Origin: Haloarcula sp. CBA1127
Lineage (GTDB): Archaea; Halobacteriota; Halobacteria; Halobacteriales; Haloarculaceae
Assembly (NCBI RefSeq): GCF_001485575.1
Contig: NZ_BCNB01000006.1
Span: 2,232,001-2,296,000 of the forward strand
Direction: 5' to 3'
DNA: 64,000 nt
The position numbers were made by a program, and so were the translations under genes. This document shows positions 8,120 through 16,221 of the stretch, one piece after another. Within the stretch, counting starts at the first letter, position 1. Each line of letters starts with the position of its first letter. The notes below the pieces were generated by a model. That model was not told the origin of the DNA. It saw nothing but the letters and a program-made list of their open reading frames with translations, and did not search any database.

Positions 8120-9496
8120 ATGAGTCGCGATACCAATCGGCGAGCGTTCCTGAAGCGCACTGGGGCGGTAACCACTGTCGGTCTGCTTGGTGGGTTGGCA
8201 GGCTGTTCAACCGAACAGACCGGCGGTGACGGCGGGGATGGCGGAGACGGCGGCGATGGGGGGATGACCGGAACCGGGACCGAGTCCGGTGGCGACAGCG
8301 GTCCGGAGTCACCAGACGTGCTGATGGTCGTCGGCTATCCCCAGAGCGGTGTGCAACTGTTCAAGGACTTCTACGCCGACTACAGCGACGACGCTGCTGA
8401 CATCCTCGTCACCGATGGCCTGCAGGACGGCGAACTGCCGAGTAACGTCGGCGACGATATGTCGAACGTCCGTGGCACGGCCCCGTCAGCGGCCGGGCCT
8501 GGTGTCGATACCTTCACAGAGCAGTTCACCTCCGAGTTCGATTACGACGAGGCCGGTGTGTTCACGTCACAGGCCTACGACGCGACGGCGGTCCAGATTC
8601 TCGCAAACCTGCTGGCCGGCGAAAACGACGGGCAAGCCGTCCGGAATCACATGCGCGTCGTCGCCAACCCCGGGGGCGACACGTACGGCCCCTCCGAACT
8701 GCCAGCGGCCGTCGAAGCGGCCGCCGCAGGCGAGAACATCCAGTACGAGGGTGCATCGAGTGCGGTCAATTTCGACGAAAACGGGGATATGGCCTCGGCG
8801 CAGTACCAGGTCTTCGGCTTCCAAGACGGTGGGGGCGTCGATACGCTCAGCACCGTCGACTTCGGCGCTGGCGACGACCTCCCACAGCCGGAACCGAACG
8901 GCTCCGGGAGCGACTCTGGACGGACGATCAAGTTCGGTGTCTTGATGCCCGAAACCGGCGACCTCGGGCCGCTCGGCAGGCCGATCCGTGACGGAGCGCT
9001 ACTCCCGGCCCTGCAACTCGAAGGCCAAGTCGACTTCGAGTTCGATTATCAGGTCGGTGACACCCAGACCCAGGCGCAGGCGGGCATCGACGCTGCCAAC
9101 TCTCTTGTCAGTGCGGGCTATCCGTCGATCACCGGGGCGGCCAGCTCCGAAACGTCGATACAGGTCGCCAGAAACGTGCTCATCGATAGCGGCGTCGTCG
9201 GCTGTTCACCGGCTTCCACGTCGCCGACGATTACCGACCTCGAAGACAACGATTACATGTTCCGCACCCCGCCCAGCGACGCCCTACAGGGACAGGTCCT
9301 TGCGCAAGTCGGCGTGGACGAACTCGGTGCCGCGACCGCATCGACGCTGTACGTGAACAACAGCTACGGTCAAGCACTGCAAGAGGCGTTCGCCGGCGCG
9401 TTTGAAGCGGAGGGCGGGACCATCGTCAATCAGGTCGGCTTCGAGCAACAACAGTCCTCCTACACGTCTGAAATCAACAGCGCGATGAACCAGTAA
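8120..9496 (+). CDS. livJ: Branched-chain amino-acid-type ABC substrate-binding lipoprotein, apparently circularly permuted
   Basis: This 458-residue lipoprotein would deliver a substrate to the LivHMGF transporter. Residues 1-29 are a Tat lipoprotein signal (NRRAFLKRTG, then GGLAGC with Cys29), followed by a Gly/Asp linker. The fold is a type I periplasmic binding protein, but its order is changed. Residues 65-257 (PDVLMVVGYPQSG ... DTLSTVDFG) correspond to the normal C-terminal half. Residues 268-458 (RTIKFGVLMPETGDLG ... YTSEINSAMNQ) correspond to the normal N-terminal half, joined by the linker PEPNGSGSDSG. The frame is open throughout and the stop immediately follows SAMNQ, where PDVLMVV would normally continue. 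It converges on livF. Confidence 0.85.
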   Translation: MSRDTNRRAFLKRTGAVTTVGLLGGLAGCSTEQTGGDGGDGGDGGDGGMTGTGTESGGDSGPESPDVLMVVGYPQSGVQLFKDFYADYSDDAADILVTDGLQDGELPSNVGDDMSNVRGTAPSAAGPGVDTFTEQFTSEFDYDEAGVFTSQAYDATAVQILANLLAGENDGQAVRNHMRVVANPGGDTYGPSELPAAVEAAAAGENIQYEGASSAVNFDENGDMASAQYQVFGFQDGGGVDTLSTVDFGAGDDLPQPEPNGSGSDSGRTIKFGVLMPETGDLGPLGRPIRDGALLPALQLEGQVDFEFDYQVGDTQTQAQAGIDAANSLVSAGYPSITGAASSETSIQVARNVLIDSGVVGCSPASTSPTITDLEDNDYMFRTPPSDALQGQVLAQVGVDELGAATASTLYVNNSYGQALQEAFAGAFEAEGGTIVNQVGFEQQQSSYTSEINSAMNQ

Positions 9497-9517
9497 CGGG
9501 GCTGCCGGCGTCGATTC

Positions 9518-9523
9518 TTTTTT
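9518..9523. terminator. T-run between convergent livJ and livF
   Basis: TTTTTT at 9518-9523 lies 22 bases after the livJ stop, in the 31-base gap before the livF stop on the other strand. T-runs alone can terminate archaeal transcription, so this probably ends livJ. Confidence 0.5.
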
Positions 9524-9527
9524 CGAG

Positions 9528-10283
9528 CTATCCGCCAAGGAAGTCCTGGCGAACCTGCTCGTCGTTGAGGAGGACCGTCCCTTCGTCCTCGTAACGGTTC
9601 TGACCCTGTACGAGCACGTAGCCCCGGTTACACCGCCGGAGTGCCTCCTTTGCGTTTTGCTCGACCATCAGAATAGCTGTGCCGTCTTCGTTGATGCGGT
9701 CGATGCGGTCGAACATATCGTCGACCAGGTCCGGGGCGAGCCCGGCGGAGGGCTCGTCGAGCAACAGCAGGTCGGGGTCGAGCATCAGCGCCCGGCCCAT
9801 GGCGAGCATCTGCTGTTGGCCGCCCGACAGCGTCCCGGCTGACTGTTCGGACCGCTCCCGGAGAATGGGGAACCGGTCGTACACGTCCTCTATCCGATCT
9901 TCCGGCACTTCGTCGAGGATGTACGCGCCCATCTCGAGGTTCTCGCGCACGCTCAGCGAGCCGAACACGTTGCCGGTCTGGGGGACGTAGCTGATTCCCT
10001 CGTAAATGATCTCGTCGGGATTGCGTTGGCTGATATCGGTCCCGCTGAAGATGACCGCTCCGCCCATGTACGTCGTCAAGCCGAAGACGGACTTCATCAC
10101 CGTTGACTTGCCAGCCCCGTTTGGGCCGACGATGACGACGTACTCGCCGTCGGAAACGTCCATATGGACATCATTGAGGACCTGCAGATCGCCGTAGCCC
10201 GCATCAAGGTCTCGGATGGCGAGGAGCCGCTCGGCCGGGTCAGGGAGCGTGACAGCCTCTGACTCTGTCGCATGCGGGCTCAT
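9528..10283 (-). CDS. livF: Branched-chain amino acid ABC transporter ATP-binding protein LivF
   Basis: The 251-residue ATPase subunit has Walker A (GPNGAGKSTV, near residue 55), Q-loop region, ABC signature LSGGQQQML, Walker B LLLLDEPSAGL and the H-loop replaced by the family's usual MVEQNAKEAL. The last is a hallmark of LivF rather than LivG. It is the final gene of the livHMGF operon on the minus strand, starting four bases inside the livG stop (ATGA overlap). It powers import with the LivH/LivM permeases. Length is slightly above the usual 235 because of an acidic N-terminal extension. Confidence 0.94.
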   Translation of the reverse strand: MSPHATESEAVTLPDPAERLLAIRDLDAGYGDLQVLNDVHMDVSDGEYVVIVGPNGAGKSTVMKSVFGLTTYMGGAVIFSGTDISQRNPDEIIYEGISYVPQTGNVFGSLSVRENLEMGAYILDEVPEDRIEDVYDRFPILRERSEQSAGTLSGGQQQMLAMGRALMLDPDLLLLDEPSAGLAPDLVDDMFDRIDRINEDGTAILMVEQNAKEALRRCNRGYVLVQGQNRYEDEGTVLLNDEQVRQDFLGG

Positions 10284-11110
10284 ACGTCACCTCCCAGGTA
10301 CGCCTCAAGTACCCGCTCGTCCGACTTGATAGTCTCGGCGTCCCCTTCGGCGAGGACACTCCCCTGATGCATGACGATGATGTGTTCGCAGTTGTTCATG
10401 ATGACATCCATATCGTGTTCGACCAGCAGGAAGGTCAGGCCCTGCTCTCGGCGGAGTTCGTGAATCCGCTCCAGTAGCTTCTCTTCCAGCGTCGGGTTGA
10501 CGCCGGCCAGCGGCTCGTCCAGTAGAATCATCTCGGGGTCGGTCATCAGGACCCGCGCCATCTCCAGTAGTTTCCGCTGACCGCCGGAGAGATTACCGGC
10601 GTTCTCGTGGGCGAGATGGTCGATCTCGAAGAACTCCAGTGTCTCCCACGCGCGGTCCCGAACAGTCGCCTCGTCGTCGATGACATTGCCGCGAAGCCCT
10701 GGCGTCACCGACTGGATGACCGACTCGCCGACCTGTCCACCCGGCGCGAGCATCACGTTTTCTAGCACCGTCATCTCGGACAGTTCACGGGCGATCTGGA
10801 ACGTCCGGACCAGCCCCTTATTTGCGAGTGTGTACGGTGGGAGCCCGGTAATGCTCTGGCCGTCAAAGGTGACCCGGCCACCAGTTGGTTCGTGAATACC
10901 TGTGATACAGTTGAACGTCGTCGACTTGCCGGCCCCGTTCGGGCCGATGAGGCCGGTTAGGGACCCCTCTGCCACGGAGAACGTCGCCCCGTCGACCGCG
11001 ACAACGCCGCCGAACTCCTTGCGGAGGCCGTCGACTTCAAGCAGCGGCGACTCGATTGCGTCGCTCGTGACGGCGGTCTCCTGTCGCGGTGCAGCGTCGG
11101 GTTCACTCAT
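10280..11110 (-). CDS. livG: Branched-chain amino acid ABC transporter ATP-binding protein LivG
   Basis: This 276-residue ABC ATPase carries Walker A (GPNGAGKSTTF), the LivG-type insert after it (GLVRTFQIARELSEMTVLEN), signature LSGGQRKLLEMAR, Walker B ILLDEPLAGV and the VEHDMDVIM H-loop. ATG 11110 (MSEPDAAPRQ) is preferred over an upstream codon because it overlaps the livM stop by eight bases. It is the third gene of livHMGF and pairs with LivF as the heterodimeric motor. Confidence 0.93.
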   Translation of the reverse strand: MSEPDAAPRQETAVTSDAIESPLLEVDGLRKEFGGVVAVDGATFSVAEGSLTGLIGPNGAGKSTTFNCITGIHEPTGGRVTFDGQSITGLPPYTLANKGLVRTFQIARELSEMTVLENVMLAPGGQVGESVIQSVTPGLRGNVIDDEATVRDRAWETLEFFEIDHLAHENAGNLSGGQRKLLEMARVLMTDPEMILLDEPLAGVNPTLEEKLLERIHELRREQGLTFLLVEHDMDVIMNNCEHIIVMHQGSVLAEGDAETIKSDERVLEAYLGGDV

Positions 11111-12386
11111 CTGCCTCACCTCCGGACCCGGACTGCGGTCTGTCAAGGCTCACGCTCGTTGCGGGTTCGTTCCGGTGGCCAAGCAGTCCGTCTGGCTGGT
11201 TCTGGATGATGTATATCAGCACGACGCCGATGAGGACGAACCGGAGCGTGCTGACGTTGCTAATGGTGTATGCGAGGAGTGGAAGCGGGTCCAGCGACCC
11301 GAGTCCGGCAACGGCGTCGACGATGTTGCCGGGTGCGCGAGTGCCGCCGAGCGAGACGTTCTCGCCCAGCCGCGCCGGCAGGTAGAACAGCAGTCCGGAG
11401 AACGTCGCTGCGCCGATGATGCTCCCGGTGTTAGATCCGGAGCCGCCGATGATGAGCGCCGCGAACACGTAGAACGTGATCGTCGGTCTGAACTGCTGTG
11501 GGCTGACGTAGCCCGCCTGTCCGCGGAACAGGACACCGGCCAGCCCCATCAGCGCACAGCCGATCATGAACGTCTTGATTTTGAACCGTCGGGTGTCTTT
11601 GCCGAGTGACTGGGTCACAGTTTCGTCCTCGCGGATCGCCTTCAGCACGCGGCCGAACGGCGAATTGGTGATTCGGGCGAGCACCCAGTAGCTCGCAGCC
11701 ACGACCAGCAGGAGGAGTATCCCGTACGTGAGGTTTGCCAGATTCGGCCCGGAGACGCCGACGCCCTCCGCAGCAGTAACGAGTGGCTGTCCGACGCCGT
11801 TGATGAGCGTCGACGCGACCTCGTTTGCGGACTTGAACGAGATACCGGTCGCGCCGCCGGTTCCGACCGGCGCTCCGAACAGCGAGAACTCGGCGAGGCC
11901 GTTCCAGTTGACGATAAGCCGGATGATCTCGGAGAACGCGACCGTCACGATGGCAAGATAGTCAGCCTTCAGTCGGAGTGCCGGTAGCGCCGCGAGACCG
12001 CCGACGATGGCGGCCATCACCATGCCGCCGATGAGGCCAACCCACAGTGGAAGGCCGAGCCCAGGGACCGCCCCGGCGGCCGGGTCAGTTGGCGCAGTGA
12101 GAATCGCTGTCGTGTACACGCCGACGGCCATGAATCCTGCAATACCGATGTTGAATAGACCGGTGTACCCCCACTGGAGGTTCAGTGCCAGCGCGAGGAT
12201 GGCGTAGCCACCGATGAGGACGGTCACACTGCCGATGAAGCCGGCAGCGAGGTTCGCCCAGTTCGCCCCGCCGACAGCGATCGCCAGTACGAGCATGACG
12301 GCCCAGATACTGGCGATGAAGCCGACGACCAGCCCTACGTCCGGGAGCGCGTCCAGACGGTTTCGAACAGTGTCAACAGTACTCAT
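11103..12386 (-). CDS. livM: Branched-chain amino acid ABC permease LivM
   Basis: The 427-residue membrane protein has about nine to ten hydrophobic spans and the permease motif region LPALRLKADYLAIVTVAFSE and FGRVLKAIREDETV (the EAA-like coupling loop that contacts the ATPases). It is typical of LivM in length and has an acidic C-terminal tail. It starts MSTVDTVRNRLD, overlapping the livH stop by four bases. Together with LivH it forms the membrane channel of the importer. Confidence 0.92.
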   Translation of the reverse strand: MSTVDTVRNRLDALPDVGLVVGFIASIWAVMLVLAIAVGGANWANLAAGFIGSVTVLIGGYAILALALNLQWGYTGLFNIGIAGFMAVGVYTTAILTAPTDPAAGAVPGLGLPLWVGLIGGMVMAAIVGGLAALPALRLKADYLAIVTVAFSEIIRLIVNWNGLAEFSLFGAPVGTGGATGISFKSANEVASTLINGVGQPLVTAAEGVGVSGPNLANLTYGILLLLVVAASYWVLARITNSPFGRVLKAIREDETVTQSLGKDTRRFKIKTFMIGCALMGLAGVLFRGQAGYVSPQQFRPTITFYVFAALIIGGSGSNTGSIIGAATFSGLLFYLPARLGENVSLGGTRAPGNIVDAVAGLGSLDPLPLLAYTISNVSTLRFVLIGVVLIYIIQNQPDGLLGHRNEPATSVSLDRPQSGSGGEADE

Positions 12387-13498
12387 GCTGTCGACACCCC
12401 CCCGAAGATACCGGACGGGCGCAACAACAGGACGACGATGAGTACCAGAAACGCAGAGGCTCGCGTCAGCCCGGATGGCAACCAGATCAGAGCCAGACTA
12501 TCGACCAGCCCAATGAGAATCCCGCCGGCCATCGCCCCGTATATCGAGCCGATGCCGCCGACAATGACAGCGGCGAAAATAAGCAGGAGCAGAATCCAGC
12601 CGAAGTTGAACGATATCGTGCCGCTTTCCAGCACAAGCAGGTAGCCGCCGATGCCTGCCAGGCCGCCGCCGAGAATCCAGGTAAGTCGAATCACGCGTTC
12701 GGTCGGAATCCCGGTCACGCGTGCGAGGTCCTCGTTGTCGGCCATCGCCCGCATCGCTTTGCCGAGCTTCGTCCGCTGTAGCAGCAGGTGAACGCCGAGC
12801 ATCAACAGGACCGACACCACCAGCAGGGTGATTTCGTTGTCGGTGACTGAAATCATCGAGAACAGCGTGACCCGGAGCCCGCCGCTTGCAACCCCACTGG
12901 TCTGTGTGCCGAAGACGAACGCGATGAGGTAGCGCAACGCGAGTGCGACACCGATTGACGCAATCAGCAAGGAGATGTTGTCCGTATCGCGCATGGGGCG
13001 ATAGGTGAGTCGGTCGATGAGTAACACGATCCCGATTGACCCGACGCCGGCGATGACAAGCCCGAGAAGCACCGGAATGAACGTCGAAACGGTACTCAAC
13101 TGCCGCCCCGAGTTGAGCATGAATAGTTCCGATATCGGGGCTCCAGTCCCGAGGCCGGCGGTGATGTACGCGGCGACCCACCCCAGGAACGCCCCGACGG
13201 TCACAGTGTCCCCGTGTGCGAAGTTGGCGAAGTCGAGAATGCTGTATGTCATCGACAGACCAATGCCGGCGAGTCCGACCGCCAGTCCGACGAGCAGCCC
13301 GTCCACCACCATCGAGAGCAACGAGGCCACGGTAAGGGACCCACCCAGTAACCTGGTCCCGAGGAAGAACACGGTTGTCCCAGCGAGCTTTGCAACTAAA
13401 TCCAGCAGGAGGAAGCCACTTACCGCGGCCACCACTGCTGCTCCCGGCCGATCGCCCACCACTACGCGGCCGTCTCTTGCGAACTCAGCAATTCCCAT
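12383..13498 (-). CDS. livH: Branched-chain amino acid ABC permease LivH
   Basis: The 371-residue permease opens the livHMGF operon. It has the LivH core (DGLLVGLAVGLAGIGLSMTY, FANFAHGDTVTVGAFLGW) and the coupling segment KAMRAMADNEDLARVTGIP near residue 255. The first 70 residues add an extra hydrophobic span not usual in bacterial LivH. The promoter is clear: a TATA-like GTTATTTAC on the minus strand at 13526-13534 implies initiation near 13504 and a leader of only about six bases. The binding-protein gene is not in this operon; it lies at the other end, facing it. Confidence 0.92.
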   Translation of the reverse strand: MGIAEFARDGRVVVGDRPGAAVVAAVSGFLLLDLVAKLAGTTVFFLGTRLLGGSLTVASLLSMVVDGLLVGLAVGLAGIGLSMTYSILDFANFAHGDTVTVGAFLGWVAAYITAGLGTGAPISELFMLNSGRQLSTVSTFIPVLLGLVIAGVGSIGIVLLIDRLTYRPMRDTDNISLLIASIGVALALRYLIAFVFGTQTSGVASGGLRVTLFSMISVTDNEITLLVVSVLLMLGVHLLLQRTKLGKAMRAMADNEDLARVTGIPTERVIRLTWILGGGLAGIGGYLLVLESGTISFNFGWILLLLIFAAVIVGGIGSIYGAMAGGILIGLVDSLALIWLPSGLTRASAFLVLIVVLLLRPSGIFGGVSTA

Positions 13499-13843
13499 AG
13501 GTTACCGTTCGTTGGACCTTCCTTTGTAAATAACCCACCGGAAATTCTTGCGGAATAACCATGTAGAAGCCAAGATACCGCTGTGAAAACAGGAATTAAC
13601 CCCTCCCATGGTCAGGTATCGGTCGAGAGACCATTGATACCACGAGAAAGATAGCGAATGGAGCTACTTCGAACTCGGTGAGGAACGTGAGGGTGAGCGC
13701 CCGCACAGCACCCGATACTGTCCTCGGTTACCAGTGTTTTAAGCTGTAGCCGTATCGAGAAATCACCGGCCATCGGCCCGATACCGACGGAGAACGGTGC
13801 TATTCACAGCGCTTTTATGCGGTCCATCGATGATATACGACAG
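13499..13843. promoter_or_regulatory. 345-base divergent intergenic region, livH and membrane HTH gene
   Basis: No gene is visible here. The livH TATA (minus strand, 13526-13534) is at one end. At the other end CTTTTATG at 13812-13819, about 28 bases before ATG 13844, makes the HTH gene leaderless. Between them is an imperfect inverted repeat at 13615-13641 (GGTATC and GGTC arms around a GAGA loop, mirrored by GACC and GATACC with a three-base bulge), which could be an operator or an RNA hairpin. Confidence 0.5.
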
Positions 13844-15034
13844 ATGGTACGCCTGGTCGTCGCCAGTCTCGTGCTGGCTCTCCTGCTGGGAAGCGGTGCC
13901 GCGCCACTGGCGATGTCACAGCCGGCCGACGAGAGCGTGGGCGTCCAGACGCCCGACAGGTTCGACCGGACGACGTTTCAGGTCACGTTGTATCAGAACG
14001 GGTCGGCGAAGTGGGCGATCGTCCACCGGACGCCGCTCGCGAACGACACCGAACAACAGCAGTTCGAGGAGTTTGCCCGGGAGTTCGAGCAATCGGAGCA
14101 GCCTCTGTATCAGAATTTTGTCGAGCAGTCGACGCTGCTGACACAGTACGGGACGAACGTGACTGGCCGGAACATGAGTGCGACCAACTACGACCGGTCG
14201 GCGACGGTCGACCCGCTCCAGAACACCGGAACGGTGCGGATGTCGTTCCGCTGGCGTAACTTCGCGGTCGTTGAGGGCGACGCAGTCGTGGTCAGCGACG
14301 TGTTCGACGGCGGGTTCTACATCGGGCCGAGCCAGTCGTTCGTCTTCGAGCGCGGCCCCGAGCTAGCATTCGCCGACGTCCAGCCGGCCCCCGCCTCACA
14401 GAGCGCCCCGGACTCGCTCGAAAACAGCGAGAGCGTCACGTGGAACGGCGAGCAGTCGTTCAACGACCGTCGGCCCTACGTGGAATTGCAGCCGCGCGAA
14501 ACCGGGCAGAGCGCTGGTGCTGAGCAGCGCACCACAGCGGACGATGACACACCTGCCGAGGCCGCCGGCGGGCCGTCGTGGCTGCTCCCGGCCGCTGTCG
14601 TCGGTCTCATTGTCGTCGCCGGTGGTGTGGCCGCGTGGCGGTCCGGCGCGCTGGGAGGGAGGCTGGGAACGGATGATGATGACGAGCCGCCCGCTCCGAC
14701 GCCGTCGGCCACAGGCAGCACTGAGCAGCCATCGACGGCTGCCTCGGGCGATGCAACGGCGGACACCGACACGCCTGACGAACCGGCAGTCCCCGACGAG
14801 GAACTGCTCACCGACAGCGACCGCGTCCGCAAACTACTGGAGGAAAACGGCGGCCGAATGAAGCAGGTCGACATCGTCGACAGCACCGACTGGTCGAAGT
14901 CGAAGGTGAGTATGCTCCTCTCTGACATGGAGGACGACGGCGACATCTCGAAGCTCAGGGTCGGCCGCGAGAACATCATCAGCCTCGCCGGTCAGGAACC
15001 CGACGCCGCCGGGTCGCCGTTCGACGACGAGTGA
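13844..15034 (+). CDS. Membrane-anchored helix-turn-helix regulator with extracellular sensor
   Basis: The 396-residue protein has, in order: an N-terminal signal (MVRLVVASLVLALLLGSGAA), an extracytoplasmic domain of about 200 residues rich in Gln and Phe, a single membrane span near residues 245-265 (LLPAAVVGLIVVAGGVAAW), an acidic Thr/Asp-rich linker, and a C-terminal MarR-like winged helix (RVRKLLEENGGRMKQVDIV and SKSKVSMLLSDMEDDGDI). This is a one-component transmembrane regulator layout known in haloarchaea: a surface signal is passed to a membrane-bound DNA-binding domain. The ligand and targets are unknown. It is monocistronic, next to tRNA-Glu. Confidence 0.8.
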   Translation: MVRLVVASLVLALLLGSGAAPLAMSQPADESVGVQTPDRFDRTTFQVTLYQNGSAKWAIVHRTPLANDTEQQQFEEFAREFEQSEQPLYQNFVEQSTLLTQYGTNVTGRNMSATNYDRSATVDPLQNTGTVRMSFRWRNFAVVEGDAVVVSDVFDGGFYIGPSQSFVFERGPELAFADVQPAPASQSAPDSLENSESVTWNGEQSFNDRRPYVELQPRETGQSAGAEQRTTADDDTPAEAAGGPSWLLPAAVVGLIVVAGGVAAWRSGALGGRLGTDDDDEPPAPTPSATGSTEQPSTAASGDATADTDTPDEPAVPDEELLTDSDRVRKLLEENGGRMKQVDIVDSTDWSKSKVSMLLSDMEDDGDISKLRVGRENIISLAGQEPDAAGSPFDDE

Positions 15035-15174
15035 TACTGGCGGCTGGACATCTGTATAGAGTTTCTCCACCGTGAATATCTGGGAATAGTTACAGCCAAC
15101 AGTATGAGTAACCAACACAGGGCGGGGCCGAAACGCAATGATTATACGTATCTCCTCGCTACGAATTTGTGTAC

Positions 15175-15249
15175 GCTCCGTTGGTGTAGTCCGGCCAATC
15201 ATATCACCCTCTCACGGTGATGACTAGGGTTCAAATCCCTGACGGAGCA
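15175..15249 (+). tRNA. tRNA-Glu (anticodon CTC)
   Basis: The acceptor stem pairs GCTCCGT (15175-15181) with ACGGAGC (15242-15248), with discriminator A at 15249. The anticodon arm TCACC-CTCTCAC-GGTGA gives anticodon CTC, which reads GAG (Glu). The T arm contains GGTTCAAATCC. CCA is not encoded, as usual here. A TATA-like TTATAC at about 15142-15147 lies 30 bases upstream. No intron is seen. Confidence 0.95.
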
Positions 15250-15329
15250 TTTCTCTCCGATTCAACGCATACACAGTTACCACGTTCTGTGACCGACAGT
15301 ATTTGTGTCTCCCAGTCCAATCGGGCGGT

Positions 15330-16025
15330 ATGCGCGTCGCGGTAGTCACCGTCGGAGACGAACTGCTCAGTGGCGAGACGGTCAACACGAACGCCGCGTG
15401 GCTGGGACAACAGCTCGCGGAGCGTGGCGTCACTGTCGGCCGAACGACGGTCGTCCCCGACGAGATCTCGGACATTGCCCGCGTGGTCAACGAGTATCAC
15501 GCGGAGTTCGACGCCGTCATCGTCACTGGCGGCCTCGGACCGACGCACGACGACAAAACAATCGAAGCCGTCGCCGCGGCGTTCGGGCGAGATGTCGTCG
15601 AGAGCGAGGACGCCATTGCGTGGCTGGAGGAACACGGCGGGTACACGCGCGACGACCTGACCGACGGAACGGGCGAGGTACCGGAAGGGTCCCGTGTCTT
15701 GCCCAACCACGAGGGGGTCGCGCCCGGCTGTGTCGTCGAGAGCTGCTACGTCTTGCCGGGCGTGCCGGGTGAGATGAAGCGGATGTTCGAGGAGGTCGCA
15801 GAAGAGTTCGCTGGCGAGCAGCGGTACGTTCACACCGTCGATGCCGCCGAGCCCGAGAGCGCACTCCTTGATCGACTGGCAGAGGTACAGGAGCAGTTCC
15901 CGGTCAAGGTCGGGAGCTATCCGGGCGAGCACGTGACCGTCCGGTTCGAGGGGACAGAGGAGGAGCTAGTCGAGGAGGCGGCCGCGTGGTTCAGCGAACG
16001 CGTCGAGTCACCGACGGCAGAGTGA
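15330..16025 (+). CDS. CinA N-terminal (MoCF-type molybdopterin-binding) domain protein
   Basis: The 231-residue protein has the MoaB/MogA/CinA-type fold: MRVAVVTVGDELLSGETVNTNAAWL at the start, then VIVTGGLGPTHDDKTIEAVA near residue 70 and GVPGEMKRMFEEV near 150. These are typical of the COG1058 CinA N-terminal domain, which in bacteria is linked to pyridine nucleotide or nucleotide-sugar hydrolysis. The C-terminal nicotinamide-mononucleotide amidase domain (CinA_C) is absent, as is common in archaea. It ends exactly where the next gene on the other strand ends. It sits beside an NAD-kinase-like gene, which may be functionally related through NAD metabolism (inference). Confidence 0.85.
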   Translation: MRVAVVTVGDELLSGETVNTNAAWLGQQLAERGVTVGRTTVVPDEISDIARVVNEYHAEFDAVIVTGGLGPTHDDKTIEAVAAAFGRDVVESEDAIAWLEEHGGYTRDDLTDGTGEVPEGSRVLPNHEGVAPGCVVESCYVLPGVPGEMKRMFEEVAEEFAGEQRYVHTVDAAEPESALLDRLAEVQEQFPVKVGSYPGEHVTVRFEGTEEELVEEAAAWFSERVESPTAE

Positions 16026-16142
16026 CTACCGGTAGAGGTGGTTCAGCCAGAGAAACGTAAGCAGCAGGCCACCGAGCGTGATGACCGCGCCGGACGCGTT
16101 GATGATCCCTGTCTGAACGCCGCTCTGGAGTACGACTGACAT
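16026..16142 (-). CDS. 38-residue membrane microprotein
   Basis: A small frame from ATG 16142 to TAG 16026 encodes 38 residues beginning MSVVLQSGVQTG, with one hydrophobic span (AVITLGGLLLTFLWLNHLYR at the end) and a basic C-terminus. Its stop abuts the stop of the CinA-type gene with no gap, which suggests real selection for packing. It lies divergent from, and about 79 bases upstream of, the NAD-kinase-like gene. The function is unknown. Conserved archaeal orphan one-span proteins of this kind are often unannotated. Confidence 0.55.
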   Translation of the reverse strand: MSVVLQSGVQTGIINASGAVITLGGLLLTFLWLNHLYR

Positions 16143-16221
16143 AGCTGTGCGTTCTGCGTGGGGTGGCTTGAAAGGCACGCTCCCGGGCCGCTTTTGCCGC
16201 AGGGTCGCGTAGTGACGGCGA

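Noticed and set aside
8215..8275. Gly-Gly-Asp repeat in livJ as a possible tandem DNA repeat element
   Set aside because: It is a short low-complexity linker after the lipobox, common in haloarchaeal lipoproteins, not a mobile or CRISPR-like repeat.
8120..9496. livJ as two separate genes or a frameshifted gene
   Set aside because: One continuous frame covers both halves with a single signal peptide and a linker; no stop or frame change is seen.
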